This document shows, in pieces, positions 1 through 10,338 of a DNA stretch of 64,000 nt (its first letter is position 1; each line of letters starts with the position of its first letter). The DNA is from Frigoribacterium sp. CFBP 13712 (lineage in GTDB: Bacteria; Actinomycetota; Actinomycetes; Actinomycetales; Microbacteriaceae). Made by a program: the position numbers and the translations under genes. The DNA lies in the NCBI RefSeq assembly GCF_014842255.1, contig NZ_JACYVH010000001.1, forward strand, positions 151,264 to 215,263, read 5' to 3'. Under the pieces are notes generated by a model. It made no database searches. It was not told the DNA's origin and saw only the letters and a program-made list of their open reading frames with translations.

Positions 1-342
1 CCCGATGATCGAGACCACGAGCGACAGGAACAGCACCACGTCGTCCACGAACGGCTGATCGCGCACGAGCACGAGGAGGACGATGAAGATGACGAGCTTG
101 AGGAGCCACGCGCCCATCACGATGCCGAAGAAGGCGGCGAGCTCGAAGCGGATCGCCACGAGCATGCTGGCGGCCGTGATGCCCGCGAAGAGCACGGCGA
201 GGGCTGTTCCGAGCAGGGCGCTGTACAGGCCGTCGGTGCCGGCGGCGAGGTAACCCGCGCCTCCTCCGACGACGGCGATGACGAGGGCCAGCACGGCCGT
301 GTAGCGCAGCACCTGCACGAAGATCGATCGGGCGTCGTTCAT
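1..342 (-). CDS. AtpI-like small membrane protein, 3' part outside window
   Basis: The first 114 codons are present; the gene runs off the left edge. The translation is almost entirely hydrophobic, with four likely membrane segments: residues about 12-34, 40-62, 70-92 and one starting near 100. It begins MNDARSIFVQVLRY. Its ATG overlaps the stop of the wecA-like gene (ATGA at 339-342), so the two are translationally coupled. Position directly after wecA is where actinobacteria carry the small AtpI/UncI-like protein that precedes atpB of the F1Fo ATP synthase operon. AtpI is thought to help assemble the c-ring. The assignment rests on context and hydrophobicity, not on a catalytic motif. Confidence 0.72.
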   Translation of the reverse strand, partial: MNDARSIFVQVLRYTAVLALVIAVVGGGAGYLAAGTDGLYSALLGTALAVLFAGITAASMLVAIRFELAAFFGIVMGAWLLKLVIFIVLLVLVRDQPFVDDVVLFLSLVVSIIG

Positions 343-1619
343 GGTCGTTCCTTCGGGGGTGAGAGTTCCGGGACGGCGGCCTGTGCGGCCGTGTCGGTAT
401 CGGCGGGGTCGAGCGCGGAGGCCGCTTCATCGAGCGGGTCGAAGCGACCGGATTCGCTGACCTCGAGGTCATCACGCGGAGTCGTCTGGACGGCCATCTC
501 GACGCGCTTGCGTCGGCTGAGCGGTGCGAGCGTCGCGGCGGTGCAGGCCACGAGCCCGACGCAGAGGAACACGATGACGAAGTACGTGGGCTTGACGAAG
601 AGGAACATCAGGCAGCCGACGGCGACGACGACCGTCCAGGCGTAGAAGATCAGGACGGCCTGGAAATGCGAGTGGCCCATGTCGAGGAGGCGGTGGTGCA
701 GATGCTTCCGATCGGCGCTGAAGGGAGACTTGCCGGCGCTCACCCGGCGGAGGACCGCGAGCCCGAAGTCGAGCAGCGGCACGATGAGGATGGCGAACGG
801 GAGCAGGATCGGGATGAAGGCCGGCAGGAGCGCCGTCCGTGAGATCTGCGCCGGGTCGATCTGACCCGTCACCGAGATGGCGCTCGTCGCCATGAGGAGC
901 CCCGTCAGCAGGGCGCCCGCATCGCCCATGAAGAGTCGGGCCGGGTGCCAGTTCAGCGGCAGGAAGCCGAGGCAGGCGCCGATCAGCACGGCGGAGATCA
1001 GCGCCGCCAGGTTGAAGTACTCGGTCTGACCGATCGTGATCGAGATGACGAAGCTGTAGACGAAGAACACTCCGTTGGCGACGATGGCCACCCCCGCGAC
1101 CAGACCGTCGAGGCCGTCGATGAAGTTGACGGCGTTCATCACGAGCACCACCGCGAGGATGGTGAGGATGAGCGACATGTAGGGCGAGCCGATGGCCAGG
1201 CTGCCGCCGAGGGGAAGCGAGACCAGCTGGACGCCCTGCCAGGCCAGGACCCCCGCTGCGATGATCTGCCCGGCGAGCTTCGTCATCCAGTCGAGGTCGT
1301 AGAGGTCGTCGACCACGCCGATGACGACGATGATCGTCGCCGCCGCGATGATCGCCAGCGGTGGACCGGCGTCGGCGAACACGAGGCGGAAGTAGTCGAC
1401 ACCGGAGATGAGCGGGAAGATCAGCCAGGCGGAGAGCAGCGCCACGACCACGCCGGCGTACATCGCGACGCCGCCGAGTCGAGGGGTCGGCGTCTTGTGG
1501 ACGTCGCGTTCGCGGATGGTGGGATAGATCTTGTACTTGAGGCCGACCCGCCAGGCCACCACCGACATGACGAAGCTGACCGCCGCCGCGATGGCCATCG
1601 CGAGCAGGTAGTACCTCAC
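339..1619 (-). CDS. wecA: Undecaprenyl/decaprenyl-phosphate GlcNAc-1-phosphate transferase (WecA/TagO family)
   Basis: A 426-residue polytopic membrane enzyme that transfers a sugar-1-phosphate from a UDP-sugar to a polyprenyl phosphate, the first step of lipid-linked wall polymer synthesis. The family signatures are all visible: the acidic DDLYDLDW motif near residue 104, NAVNFIDGLDGL near 163, FMGDAGALL near 232, and the cytoplasmic HLHHRLLDMGHS near 309 that marks the WecA branch. About eleven membrane segments are evident. The C-terminal 60 residues are a hydrophilic, charged tail of unclear role. The GTG start overlaps the stop of the tsaC-like gene by GTGA, and its own stop overlaps the AtpI-like start. 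Position matches Rv1302 in Mycobacterium. Confidence 0.93.
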   Translation of the reverse strand: MRYYLLAMAIAAAVSFVMSVVAWRVGLKYKIYPTIRERDVHKTPTPRLGGVAMYAGVVVALLSAWLIFPLISGVDYFRLVFADAGPPLAIIAAATIIVVIGVVDDLYDLDWMTKLAGQIIAAGVLAWQGVQLVSLPLGGSLAIGSPYMSLILTILAVVLVMNAVNFIDGLDGLVAGVAIVANGVFFVYSFVISITIGQTEYFNLAALISAVLIGACLGFLPLNWHPARLFMGDAGALLTGLLMATSAISVTGQIDPAQISRTALLPAFIPILLPFAILIVPLLDFGLAVLRRVSAGKSPFSADRKHLHHRLLDMGHSHFQAVLIFYAWTVVVAVGCLMFLFVKPTYFVIVFLCVGLVACTAATLAPLSRRKRVEMAVQTTPRDDLEVSESGRFDPLDEAASALDPADTDTAAQAAVPELSPPKERP

Positions 1620-2293
1620 GCGATCGCGTCGACTCCGACGACGCGCGTGATCTCGGTGTCGGCGAGCACGCCGTGCCGGACGATCCGGAGGACGCCGTCT
1701 TCGGCGGCGGTCGCATCGACGATCGTCGAGCCGGTGTTCGCCCCCGGGCGCCGCTCGTAGTCCGATCCGACGGTGGCGGCGTCGAGGTAGACGGAGACCG
1801 AGTCGCCGAGCATGTCGCGGGCGTCGGCCGCCGTCGTCGCCGCGGGCCGACCCGTGAGGTTCGCGCTCGAGACGGCCAGCGGGCCGGTCTCTTCGAGCAG
1901 CTCGAGGGCCAGCGGGTGACTCGGCATGCGCAGGGCGACGGTGCCTCGGGTCTCGCCGAGATCCCAGGTGAGGGAGGGCTGCGCGCGGAAGATGACCGTC
2001 AGCGGCCCGGGCCAGAACTCGTCGAGCAGCGGCCGCACGACGTCGGGGACGGACTCGGTGAGGGCCGCGAGCGTGTCGAGCCCCTTGATCAGCACGGGCG
2101 GCGGCGACTGACGCCCGCGACCCTTCGCGTCGAGCAGGCGCTGGACCGCGGCGGGGTCGAACGCGTCGGCGCCGACGCCGTAGACCGTGTCGGTGGGCAG
2201 GACGACGAGCTCACCGCGCCCGATGGCGGCGCGCGCGAAGCGCATGCCGGCGAGCAGTTCGGAGTCGACGGAGCAGTCGTAGAGAGAGGCCAT
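1616..2293 (-). CDS. tsaC: L-threonylcarbamoyladenylate synthase (Sua5/YciO/YrdC family)
   Basis: A 225-residue enzyme that makes threonylcarbamoyl-AMP from threonine, bicarbonate and ATP for the t6A37 modification of ANN-decoding tRNAs. The YrdC fold is recognisable from GELVVLPTDTVYGVGADAF near residue 27, the basic KGRGRQSPPPVLIKG segment, FWPGPLTVIF, and the nucleotide-binding PLAVSSANLTGRPA near residue 145. It is short, ending soon after the YrdC domain, so it lacks the Sua5 C-terminal domain. The ATG at 2293 is chosen because conserved sequence begins right after it. It lies 38 bases downstream of prmC and is coupled to the wecA-like gene by GTGA. Orthologous position: Rv1301. Confidence 0.93.
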   Translation of the reverse strand: MASLYDCSVDSELLAGMRFARAAIGRGELVVLPTDTVYGVGADAFDPAAVQRLLDAKGRGRQSPPPVLIKGLDTLAALTESVPDVVRPLLDEFWPGPLTVIFRAQPSLTWDLGETRGTVALRMPSHPLALELLEETGPLAVSSANLTGRPAATTAADARDMLGDSVSVYLDAATVGSDYERRPGANTGSTIVDATAAEDGVLRIVRHGVLADTEITRVVGVDAIA

Positions 2294-2331
2294 GACCTGT
2301 CGATAGTAGTGCGACGGACCGCAGAGCCCGC

Positions 2332-3222
2332 TCAGCGCACCGCCGTGGTCGCGCGGTCGCGCCCCGTGAGGTCGGTCGTGGTGGTGGCCCCGCGCCATCC
2401 GTCGGCCTGCAGGATCGCCCGGATCGCGCCTCCTTGGAGTTCGCCGTGCTCGATCACGAGGACTCCCCCGGGTCGCAGCAGACGACGTGCCGTGAGCGAG
2501 AGCGACCGGACCACGACGAGCCCGTCGTCGCCCCCGAAGAGCGCGAGCGCCGGGTCGTGCAGCCGCACCTCGGGGTCGCGCGGGATCATGCCGATCGGCA
2601 CGTACGGCGGGTTGGAGACCACGACGTCGACCGAGCCGTCGAGCTCGGGCAGCGCGTCGGCGAGGTCGCCCTCCACGAGGCGCACGTTCTCGGCGCCGAC
2701 GGAGGTGATGTTGCGGCGGGTCCAGACGGCTGCCTCGGGCGACAGCTCCACCGCCGAGACGAGGGAGTGCGGCACCTCGGTGGCGAGCGCGAGAGCGAGC
2801 GCCCCGCTGCCCGTGCCGAGATCGACGGCGATCGGCTGGGGGGACGCGACCGCGCGCAGCGCGTCGACGGCGATCTGCGCGACGCCCTCCGTCTCGGGGC
2901 GCGGAACGAACACGCCGGGCCCGACCGCGAGGGTCATCCCCCGGAACGCGGCGGTGCCCGTGATGTGCTGCAGGGGCTCGCGGGAGGCGCGGCGCACGAC
3001 GAGCGCGGCGAGTGCGTCGACGTCGCCCTCCGCCAGGGGCGCGCGTGTCACCGCCTTGGCCCGGACGACCCCGCGACCCAGATCCGTGACGTGCGCGACG
3101 AGCAGCTCGGCGTCGACGGCGGGGCTCGGGACACCCGCCGCCGTGAGGACCGTCTCGGCGGCCGCCAGGGCCGCGTCGACGGTGCTCACGGTCGCGAAGG
3201 CGCCCGAGATGGTGTCGCTCAC
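2332..3222 (-). CDS. prmC: Peptide chain release factor N5-glutamine methyltransferase PrmC
   Basis: A 296-residue SAM-dependent methyltransferase that methylates the glutamine of the GGQ motif in release factors. The N-terminal helical substrate domain covers about residues 1-85. The Rossmann domain carries VFVPRPETE, the SAM-binding [13 protein letters not shown] near 132, and the catalytic NPPY near residue 200. The GTG at 3222 is preferred over upstream starts because it forms a GTGA overlap with prfA, whose product is the enzyme's substrate. Pairing prfA and prmC in one transcript is common in bacteria. Confidence 0.95.
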   Translation of the reverse strand: MSDTISGAFATVSTVDAALAAAETVLTAAGVPSPAVDAELLVAHVTDLGRGVVRAKAVTRAPLAEGDVDALAALVVRRASREPLQHITGTAAFRGMTLAVGPGVFVPRPETEGVAQIAVDALRAVASPQPIAVDLGTGSGALALALATEVPHSLVSAVELSPEAAVWTRRNITSVGAENVRLVEGDLADALPELDGSVDVVVSNPPYVPIGMIPRDPEVRLHDPALALFGGDDGLVVVRSLSLTARRLLRPGGVLVIEHGELQGGAIRAILQADGWRGATTTTDLTGRDRATTAVR

Positions 3223-4301
3223 GACGCGGTGTCGCCGATCTCGGCCAGTCGGGCCTCCTCGTCGGCCTGGATGCACGAGTCGACGACCGCCCCGAGAGCG
3301 CCGTCCATGACGGCGTCGAGGTTGTAGGCCTTGTACCCGGTGCGGTGATCGGCGATGCGGTTCTCGGGGAAGTTGTAGGTGCGGATCCGCTCGGAGCGGT
3401 CCATCCCCCGGATCTGGCTCTTGCGGGCGTCGGAGGCGATCGCCGCCTGCTCCTCCTGCTGGCGCGCCAGGATGCGGGCCCGGAGGACGCGCATGCCGGC
3501 CTCGCGGTTCTGCAGCTGGCTCTTCTCGTTCTGCATCGCCACGACGATGCCCGTCGGCAGGTGCGTGATGCGGACGGCGGAGTCGGTCGTGTTGACCGAC
3601 TGCCCGCCGGGGCCGCTCGAGCGGTACACGTCGATCTTGAGGTCGTTCTGGTTGATGTCGACCTCTTCGGGCGCATCGACCTCAGGGAACACGAGGACAC
3701 CCGTGGTCGACGTGTGGATGCGGCCCTGAGACTCGGTGGCCGGCACGCGCTGGACGCGGTGCACGCCGCCTTCGTACTTCAGGTGCGCCCACACGCCCTG
3801 CGAGGGGTCGCTCGCGTTCGACTTGATCGCGATCTGCACGTTCTTGTAGCCGCCCAGGTCGGAGTCGTCGCTCTGGATCATCTCGGTCTTCCACCCGCGC
3901 GATTCGGCGAAGTGCAGGTACATGCGCAGGAGGTCGGCGGCGAACAGAGCGCTCTCCGCGCCTCCTTCGCCGCCCTTAATCTCCATGATCACGTCGCGAC
4001 CGTCGTCGGGGTCGCGCGGGATCAGGAGGCGCCTCAAGCGCTCTTGAGCCTCGTCGAGCCCCTGCTCGAGGGCCGGCACCTCGTCCGCGAAGGCGGCGTC
4101 CTCTTTGGCGAGCTCGCGCGCCGCCTCGAGGTCGTCGCCGGCCTGCTGCCAGGCCGTGTGCGCCGCCACGATCCGACTGAGCTCGGCGTAGCGCCGGTTG
4201 ATCTTCTTGGCCCGCGCCGCATCGGCGTGGACGGCGGGATCACTGAGCTGGGTCTGCAGAGCGTCGTGCTCGGCCAGCAGCACCGCCACCGACTCGAACA
4301 C
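3219..4301 (-). CDS. prfA: Peptide chain release factor 1
   Basis: A 360-residue class I release factor that recognises UAA and UAG and triggers peptidyl-tRNA hydrolysis in the ribosome. The GGQ catalytic motif is in [20 protein letters not shown] near residue 234. The anticodon-like tripeptide is seen as PAT in [14 protein letters not shown] near residue 187, which fits RF1 rather than RF2. Length is normal for the family. It starts 2 bases after the rho stop, so rpmE, which separates these genes in Mycobacterium, is absent here. It overlaps prmC by four bases. Confidence 0.97.
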   Translation of the reverse strand: MFESVAVLLAEHDALQTQLSDPAVHADAARAKKINRRYAELSRIVAAHTAWQQAGDDLEAARELAKEDAAFADEVPALEQGLDEAQERLRRLLIPRDPDDGRDVIMEIKGGEGGAESALFAADLLRMYLHFAESRGWKTEMIQSDDSDLGGYKNVQIAIKSNASDPSQGVWAHLKYEGGVHRVQRVPATESQGRIHTSTTGVLVFPEVDAPEEVDINQNDLKIDVYRSSGPGGQSVNTTDSAVRITHLPTGIVVAMQNEKSQLQNREAGMRVLRARILARQQEEQAAIASDARKSQIRGMDRSERIRTYNFPENRIADHRTGYKAYNLDAVMDGALGAVVDSCIQADEEARLAEIGDTAS

Positions 4302-4303
4302 TG

Positions 4304-6625
4304 TTAGTGCTCCTTGTGGCCGTTGTCGTGGCCGTTCGCCGGGACCGACTTCTGGACCTGCACGAGGAACTCGACGTTGCTCTGCGTCTCGCGGAGGTTG
4401 CCGAGCACGATCTCGAGGGCCTTCTGCTGGTCGAGACCGGCGAGGGCCCGGCGCAGACGCCAGGTGATCTTGACCTCGTCGGGGCTGAGGAGCATCTCTT
4501 CACGGCGCGTGCCGGACGCGTTGACGTCGACGGCCGGGAAGATGCGCTTGTCGGCCAGGTGACGCGACAGGCGGAGCTCCATGTTGCCGGTGCCCTTGAA
4601 CTCCTCGAAGATCACCTCGTCCATCTTGGAACCGGTCTCGACGAGCGCGGTCGCGAGGATGGTGAGCGAGCCGCCGTTCTCGATGTTGCGAGCGGCACCG
4701 AAGAAGCGCTTCGGCGGGTAGAGGGCCGACGAGTCGACGCCGCCCGAGAGAACGCGACCCGAGGCCGGTGCCGACAGGTTGTAGGCACGACCCAGACGCG
4801 TGATCGAGTCGAGGAGCACGACCACGTCGTGACCCAGCTCGACGAGGCGCTTGGCACGCTCGATGGCCAGCTCGGCGACCGTCGTGTGGTCTTCGGCGGG
4901 TCGGTCGAACGTCGACGCGATGACCTCGCCCTTGACCGTCCGCTGCATGTCGGTGACCTCTTCGGGGCGCTCGTCGACGAGCACGACCATGAGGTGGACC
5001 TCGGGGTTGTTCTTCGCGATCGAGTTGGCGATCGCCTGCAGCACGAGCGTCTTGCCGGCCTTGGGCGGCGAGACGATCAGACCGCGCTGACCCTTGCCGA
5101 TGGGCGCGACGAGGTCGATGATGCGCGTCGACAGCTTCTGCGGCTCGGTCTCGAGACGGAGGCGCTCCTGCGGGTAGAGCGGCGTCAGCTTGTTGAACTC
5201 GACGCGCTTGGCGGCCTCCTCGACGGGCTGGCCGTTGATCGAGTCGATGCGCACGATGGCGTTGTACTTCTGACGGCCCTGACCCTGCTCGCCCTCACGG
5301 GGCTGGCGGATGGCGCCGACGACCGCGTCGCCCTTGCGGAGGAAGTACTTCTTGACCTGACCGAGCGACACGTAGACGTCGCTGGCGCCGGGCAGGTAGC
5401 CCGTCGTGCGGACGAACGCGTAGTTCTCGAGGACGTCGAGGATGCCCGCGACGGGGATCAGGACGTCGTCCTCGGTGATCTCGGGCTCGAACTCGTCGTT
5501 CTGCGTGGCGCCGCGACCGCGCTTGCGATCACGCTGACGACCACGGCCCTGACGGCCGCCCTCGTCGTTCTGCTGGCCGTTGCCCTGGGGCCCGTTGCCC
5601 TGAGCGCCCGCGGACTGCTGGTCGCCCCGTGCACCGTCGTTCTTGTCGGCGCCGTTCTGCTTGGGCTGCTCGTCGACGCGAGGGGCGTCGGCCTGGCCGT
5701 TCTGGCCGTTCTGCTGACCACCCTGAGCGTTCTGACCGTTCTGCTGGCCGTTCTGGCCGTTCTTCCGGTCGCCGCGGTTGCGGTTGCGGCTGCGACGCCC
5801 GCCGCCCTGCTGACCGTTCTGCTGGTCGCCGCCCTGCTCGTCGGAGCCCTGCTGCTCGGCACCGCTCTGCTGCTCGGCGCCGTCCGTGACGCCCTGCGCG
5901 GCGGTGCCGGCCTCGGGGGCGCTGCCGGGAGCCTGCGCTGCGTCGTCCTGCTGGGGGGCCTGCGCGGCGGCCACGCTGGCGTCGGTCGCGCGACGCGAGC
6001 CGCGGCGGCTGCGCGTGGGGCGCTCGGCGGGGGTCTCGTCGGCTGCGACGGCGGGCGCCGCGCTCGACTCGGCGGTGGTCGCCGCGGCTGCGGTCGCGGA
6101 CGATGCCTGGTCGGCGCCCGAGACGGCGGGGGCGGTCTCGACGGGAGCCTCGGTGCTCTCGACGATCGGCTCGGTGCCGGTCTCGGTGGCGTTCACGTGG
6201 TCGACGGCCCCGCGCTGAGCGGGGGCGCCGGCGGCTGACGACGCACGACGCGAACCGCGACGCTTGGCGGCGGGTGCCTGAGCGGCCGGAGCCTCGACGG
6301 CGACGGACGACGGAGCCTCGACGGCGGGCGCCTCGGCGGCGGGTGCCACGTCGAGGGTCGGCTGAGCCGCCTCGGTCGTGGGGTCGACGGTGTCGATGCT
6401 CTCGGCGGCCGCGGGGATCTCGGTCTCGCTGACGGCGGGGGCCTCGACGGTGCCGGTCGAGGCGCTGGCCTCGGTCGCGGCGATGGCGGCCACGAGGTCG
6501 CCCTTGCGGAGCTTGGAGAGACCGCTGATGCCGAGCGACGAGGCGAGTGCCTGCAGCTGGGGCAGGCGCATGGCGCCGAGCTCGGTGGTGCGGTCGATGG
6601 ACGCGGAGTTGCTGACGTCGGTCAC
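4304..6625 (-). CDS. rho: Transcription termination factor Rho with long disordered N-terminal insertion
   Basis: A 773-residue homologue of the hexameric RNA-dependent ATPase that terminates transcription. The Rho N-terminal helical motif covers residues about 18-50 ([21 protein letters not shown]). Residues about 55-375 are low complexity: first Ala/Glu/Pro-rich, then Gly/Asn/Gln/Arg-rich with repeated NGQNGQ. The cold-shock-like RNA-binding domain follows (residues about 380-460, [18 protein letters not shown]). The ATPase core has a Walker A segment PPKAGKT near 520 and a [11 protein letters not shown] segment near 610. The protein is much longer than the roughly 420-residue Escherichia coli Rho; such inserts are typical of actinobacteria. 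The GTG start has an AAAGGAAA ribosome site 6-7 bases upstream. Confidence 0.96.
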   Translation of the reverse strand: MTDVSNSASIDRTTELGAMRLPQLQALASSLGISGLSKLRKGDLVAAIAATEASASTGTVEAPAVSETEIPAAAESIDTVDPTTEAAQPTLDVAPAAEAPAVEAPSSVAVEAPAAQAPAAKRRGSRRASSAAGAPAQRGAVDHVNATETGTEPIVESTEAPVETAPAVSGADQASSATAAAATTAESSAAPAVAADETPAERPTRSRRGSRRATDASVAAAQAPQQDDAAQAPGSAPEAGTAAQGVTDGAEQQSGAEQQGSDEQGGDQQNGQQGGGRRSRNRNRGDRKNGQNGQQNGQNAQGGQQNGQNGQADAPRVDEQPKQNGADKNDGARGDQQSAGAQGNGPQGNGQQNDEGGRQGRGRQRDRKRGRGATQNDEFEPEITEDDVLIPVAGILDVLENYAFVRTTGYLPGASDVYVSLGQVKKYFLRKGDAVVGAIRQPREGEQGQGRQKYNAIVRIDSINGQPVEEAAKRVEFNKLTPLYPQERLRLETEPQKLSTRIIDLVAPIGKGQRGLIVSPPKAGKTLVLQAIANSIAKNNPEVHLMVVLVDERPEEVTDMQRTVKGEVIASTFDRPAEDHTTVAELAIERAKRLVELGHDVVVLLDSITRLGRAYNLSAPASGRVLSGGVDSSALYPPKRFFGAARNIENGGSLTILATALVETGSKMDEVIFEEFKGTGNMELRLSRHLADKRIFPAVDVNASGTRREEMLLSPDEVKITWRLRRALAGLDQQKALEIVLGNLRETQSNVEFLVQVQKSVPANGHDNGHKEH

Positions 6626-6880
6626 TGGATGGTTTCCTTTCGCTCCCCCGCTCGGAACGGCGGGGCAGAGCTGCTCACACCCCGCTGCCTCTCGCCTGCG
6701 CAGAATCGCTGCAGGAGAGGATCTCGGAGGTGCGGTGCACGACTGCCGGATCGGCAGGCGGACACTGCTAGATGTGCACTACGGGATGGTTGCGACCCGG
6801 GGACTCGAAGACGTGGAACCCCATGCGGCCCGAATCGGATCGCATCGACCCGAGGTCGATGGGAGGAGGTTCGAACGGTG
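6626..6880 (-). other. thrB-rho intergenic region and rho leader
   Basis: About 255 bases with no gene between thrB (stop at 6881) and the rho start. It holds two hairpins: one close behind thrB (6843-6861) and a shorter 6-bp stem with a 3-base loop at 6743-6757 in the rho leader. Rho is commonly autoregulated through its leader, so this stretch is a plausible control region. No confident promoter was identified. Confidence 0.4.
6843..6861 (-). terminator. Hairpin downstream of thrB
   Basis: A perfect 8-bp inverted repeat (CATCGACC and GGTCGATG) with a 3-base loop, 19 bases past the thrB stop on the transcribed minus strand. No T-run follows, as is common for actinobacterial terminators. Confidence 0.5.
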
Positions 6881-7834
6881 CTAGATGCCCAGGAAATCTG
6901 AGTTTTCTACCGGGTGCGCTACGACTGTAGCACCTTTGAGATCGACGGCCAGCATCAACGCGCGCCACTCGGACACGCCGTGCTCGGCCACCAGATCACT
7001 GGCGAACAGGCGCTGGGCCGGGTCGCTGCCGAGCACGAGGAGGGACGGCCCGGCGCCGGACACGACGGCCGCCAGCCCCGCGTCGCGGAGGAGACGGATG
7101 AGGGCGTCGGTCTCGGGCATGGCGCTCGCCCGGTAGCTCTGGTGGAGACGGTCTTCGGTGGCGGCGTGCAGGAGCTCCGGGCTCTGCACGAGGGCCGCGA
7201 CGAGCAGGGCCGACCGGGAGACGTTGAAGGTGGCGTCCTCGTGGGGCACCGAGGCGGGCTGCAGACTGCGCGCGAGCTTCGTCGAGAGCGTCGTCTCGGG
7301 CACGAACACGACCGGCGAGACGCCTCGATGCACCAGGAGTCGCTTGTGAGCGGGCCCCGTCGACGTCGTCCACGCGATCGTGAGACCGCCGAAGAGGGCG
7401 GGCGCGACGTTGTCGGGATGCCCCTCGAGCTCGGCCGCCAACGCGAGGAGGTCGGACGACGAGAACTCGACCTCGCCCTCGAGGAGGCCCTTCGCCGCCA
7501 TGATGCCGGCGACGATCGCGGCGGCGGACGATCCGAGCCCCCGGCCGTGCGGGATGACGTTGCGGGCGTCGAGTCGGAGACCCGGCAGGTCGCGCCCGAC
7601 GGACGCGTAGGTCGCCGCGATCGCGCGGACGACCAGGTGCGAGGCGTCGGTCGGGACCTCCCCCGCGCCCACTCCGGTCACCCTGACGTCGACTCCGCTA
7701 CCGGCGGTCGTCGTGACGACGAGCTCGTCGTAGAGCGACAGCGCCAGCCCGAGGGTGTCGAAGCCGGGGCCGAGGTTGGCCGACGTCGCCGGCACCCTGA
7801 CGAGGACCGACCTCTCGGCCGGGGCGGGGCTCAT
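6881..7834 (-). CDS. thrB: Homoserine kinase
   Basis: A 317-residue GHMP kinase that phosphorylates L-homoserine with ATP, the step before threonine synthase. Visible motifs are the N-terminal [23 protein letters not shown], the ATP-binding [18 protein letters not shown] near residue 92, and the C-terminal [16 protein letters not shown] of motif 3 near residue 262. The ATG at 7834 is chosen because it overlaps the thrC stop as ATGA and is followed at once by conserved sequence; a longer reading frame upstream has no family similarity. It is the last gene of the hom-thrC-thrB run. Confidence 0.95.
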   Translation of the reverse strand: MSPAPAERSVLVRVPATSANLGPGFDTLGLALSLYDELVVTTTAGSGVDVRVTGVGAGEVPTDASHLVVRAIAATYASVGRDLPGLRLDARNVIPHGRGLGSSAAAIVAGIMAAKGLLEGEVEFSSSDLLALAAELEGHPDNVAPALFGGLTIAWTTSTGPAHKRLLVHRGVSPVVFVPETTLSTKLARSLQPASVPHEDATFNVSRSALLVAALVQSPELLHAATEDRLHQSYRASAMPETDALIRLLRDAGLAAVVSGAGPSLLVLGSDPAQRLFASDLVAEHGVSEWRALMLAVDLKGATVVAHPVENSDFLGI

Positions 7835-8913
7835 GCAGAGGCCGGGACGAGCCCGAGCACCTCGGCCACGCGTGCCGTGTCGCTCGCGACGACCGTCGGC
7901 TCGACGGTCGACCCGTCGGCGCGACGGAGGGCCCACTGCGGGTCTTTGAGGCCGTGGCCCGTGACCGTCAGTACGACCGTCGACCCCGCGGGGACGACCC
8001 CGGCGTCGGCGCGCTCGAGCAGACCGGCGACGCTGATAGCCGAGGCGGGCTCGACGAAGACGCCGACCTCGGCGCTGAGGATCTTCTGGGCCGCGAGGAT
8101 GCCCTCGTCGGTGATCGCCCCGAACCAGCCGTTCGTGAGGTCGCGCGCCTCGAGCGCCAGCTGCCAGGAGGCGGGGTTGCCGATGCGGATCGCGCTCGCG
8201 ATCGTCTCGGGCGACCTGACGACCTCGCCGGCGACGATCGGCGCGGAGCCCGCGGCTTGGAAGCCGAACATGCGCGGCAGACGCGTGGCGCGACCCGCCT
8301 CGAGGTCTTCACGGTAGCCGCGCGTGTACGCGGTGTAGTTGCCGGCGTTGCCGACGGGGATGAAGTGGAAGTCGGGTGCGTCGCCCAGCACGTCGACGAC
8401 CTCGAAGGCCGCGGTCTTCTGGCCTTCGATGCGGTCGTTGTTGACCGAGTTCACCAGGTGGACGGGGTAGTTCTCGGCGAGATCGCGGGCGATGTCGAGG
8501 CAGTCGTCGAAGTTGCCCTGGATCTGCAGCAGCTGACCGTCGTGCGCGACGGCCTGGCTGAGCTTGCCCATGGCGATCTTGCCCTCGGGCACCAGCACGG
8601 CCGCCGTGATGCCGGCGTGCGCCGCGTAGGCGGCGGCCGACGCCGACGTGTTGCCGGTCGAGGCGCAGATGACCGCCTTGGCACCGTGCTCGACCGCCTT
8701 GGAGATGGCCATGGTCATGCCGCGGTCTTTGAACGAGCCCGTGGGGTTCATGCCCTCGTACTTGACGTAGACCTTCGCGCCCGTGCGGTGCGAGAGCGCG
8801 GGGGCCGGGATGAGCGGAGTGCCGCCCTCGCCCAGGGTCACGATCGGGGTGGACTCGCTGATGTCGAGACGGTCGGCGTATTCGCGCAGGACACCCTGCC
8901 ACTGGTGGGCCAT
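7831..8913 (-). CDS. thrC: Threonine synthase
   Basis: A 360-residue PLP enzyme that converts O-phosphohomoserine to L-threonine. The PLP lysine is Lys62 in [11 protein letters not shown], followed by [17 protein letters not shown], which binds the cofactor phosphate. GNAGN near residue 190 and the late [13 protein letters not shown] are typical of the short, bacterial/archaeal-type threonine synthase. The ATG shares its first base with the last base of the hom stop (TGATG), so translation is coupled. Its own stop overlaps thrB. Confidence 0.96.
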   Translation of the reverse strand: MAHQWQGVLREYADRLDISESTPIVTLGEGGTPLIPAPALSHRTGAKVYVKYEGMNPTGSFKDRGMTMAISKAVEHGAKAVICASTGNTSASAAAYAAHAGITAAVLVPEGKIAMGKLSQAVAHDGQLLQIQGNFDDCLDIARDLAENYPVHLVNSVNNDRIEGQKTAAFEVVDVLGDAPDFHFIPVGNAGNYTAYTRGYREDLEAGRATRLPRMFGFQAAGSAPIVAGEVVRSPETIASAIRIGNPASWQLALEARDLTNGWFGAITDEGILAAQKILSAEVGVFVEPASAISVAGLLERADAGVVPAGSTVVLTVTGHGLKDPQWALRRADGSTVEPTVVASDTARVAEVLGLVPASA

Positions 8914-10247
8914 CAGGCTCCTTCGACTCTCAGGACGCTCGTGACGGTGTTCACGACCGGTGATTCCTCCAAGGCCTCGACCGTCGCGGCGAGAGAGGAC
9001 TCGAGCGCACGGTGCGTGCCGATGATCAGAGTAGCGGTGGCCGGGGTGTCGTCGTCGCCGGGTGCCGCCTCCGGCCGGACGCCCCCGGTCTGCTCCACGC
9101 TGTGGACGCTGACCCCGTGCTGACTGAGCACGCCGGCGACCTCGGCGAGCACACCGGGCTGGTCGGCCACGTCGAGTGTGATCTGGTAGCGCGTGGTCAC
9201 GTGGCCGATGGGCAGCACCCGGAGGTTCGCGTGGGTGGACTCGGCGACGCCCGGGCCGCCGATGACGTGGCGGCGAGCGGCCGACACGAGGTCGCCCAGC
9301 ACGGCCGACGCCGTCTCGACGCCGCCGGCGCCCGCACCGTAGAACATGAGGTCTCCGGCGGCCTCGGCCTCGACGAAGACGGCGTTCTTCGCGCCGTGCA
9401 CCGCGGCGAGCGGGTGCCCGAGCGGCACGAGCGCGGGATAGACGCGCGCGCTGACGCCCTCGACCCCGTCGGTGTCGACGAGACGCTCGCAGATCGCCAG
9501 GATCTTCACGACGTAGCCGGCCTTGCGCGCGGCGACGACCTGCTCGTGGGTGACGCGCGTGATGCCCTCGCGGTGCACGGCATCGAGCGGCACCGTCGTG
9601 TGGAACGCGAGGCTGGCGAGGATGGCGGCCTTCTGCGCCGCGTCGTAGCCCTCGATGTCGGCGGTGGGGTCCGCCTCCGCGTAGCCGAGCTCGGTGGCCG
9701 TGGCGAGAGCGGCCTCGAGCGTGTCGCCGTCGGTGTCCATGCGGTCGAGGATGAAGTTCGTCGTGCCGTTGACGATGCCCATGATCCGCACGATCCGGTC
9801 GCCGGCCAGGCTGTCGCGGAGGGGTCGGATGATCGGGATGGCACCCGCCACGGCCGCCTCGTAGTACAGCTGCGCGCCGACCTGCTCGGCCGCCTCGAAG
9901 AGCTCCGGGCCGTGACTCGCCAGCAGCGCCTTGTTGCCCGTCACGACGTCGGCGCCCGAGCCGAGCGCCTTGAGGATGTGGGTCCGCGCCGGCTCGATGC
10001 CCCCCATGAGCTCGACGACGATGTCGGCGCCGAGGATCAGCGAGTCGATGTCGGTGGTCAGCAGCTCCCGCGGCAGATCGACGTCGCGGCGGGCGTCGAC
10101 GTCGCGCACGCCGATGCCGACGAGCTCGAGCCCCGCACCCGCGCGCCCGGCGAGGTCGTCCGCCTGCTCGAGGAGCAACCGGGCCACCTGGGACCCCACC
10201 GAGCCGGCTCCCAGCAGGGCGACCCTCACGTTGCGGTATTCGATCAT
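8913..10247 (-). CDS. hom: Homoserine dehydrogenase
   Basis: A 444-residue NAD(P)H-dependent enzyme that reduces aspartate semialdehyde to homoserine. The Rossmann motif [17 protein letters not shown] is at residues 9-25. The catalytic domain includes [35 protein letters not shown], and [14 protein letters not shown] near 158. Residues about 355-440 form an ACT domain ([21 protein letters not shown]), the usual site of feedback control by threonine. It lies 91 bases after lysA, with a hairpin between them, and leads the thr genes. Confidence 0.96.
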   Translation of the reverse strand: MIEYRNVRVALLGAGSVGSQVARLLLEQADDLAGRAGAGLELVGIGVRDVDARRDVDLPRELLTTDIDSLILGADIVVELMGGIEPARTHILKALGSGADVVTGNKALLASHGPELFEAAEQVGAQLYYEAAVAGAIPIIRPLRDSLAGDRIVRIMGIVNGTTNFILDRMDTDGDTLEAALATATELGYAEADPTADIEGYDAAQKAAILASLAFHTTVPLDAVHREGITRVTHEQVVAARKAGYVVKILAICERLVDTDGVEGVSARVYPALVPLGHPLAAVHGAKNAVFVEAEAAGDLMFYGAGAGGVETASAVLGDLVSAARRHVIGGPGVAESTHANLRVLPIGHVTTRYQITLDVADQPGVLAEVAGVLSQHGVSVHSVEQTGGVRPEAAPGDDDTPATATLIIGTHRALESSLAATVEALEESPVVNTVTSVLRVEGA

Positions 10248-10267
10248 GGCGTTCCGTTCTCATGGGT

Positions 10268-10287
10268 GGGCCCGCATCGGCGGGCCC
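10268..10287 (-). terminator. GC hairpin between lysA and hom
   Basis: A perfect 8-bp stem (GGGCCCGC and GCGGGCCC) around ATCG, in the 91-base gap between lysA and hom. It could be a terminator or an attenuation point that lowers hom expression relative to lysA. There is no U-tract. Confidence 0.5.
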
Positions 10288-10338
10288 GGTTCGGTGCGGG
10301 AGGTGCGGTGGCGTCGGCGGAGAGGCCCGACGGACGTC

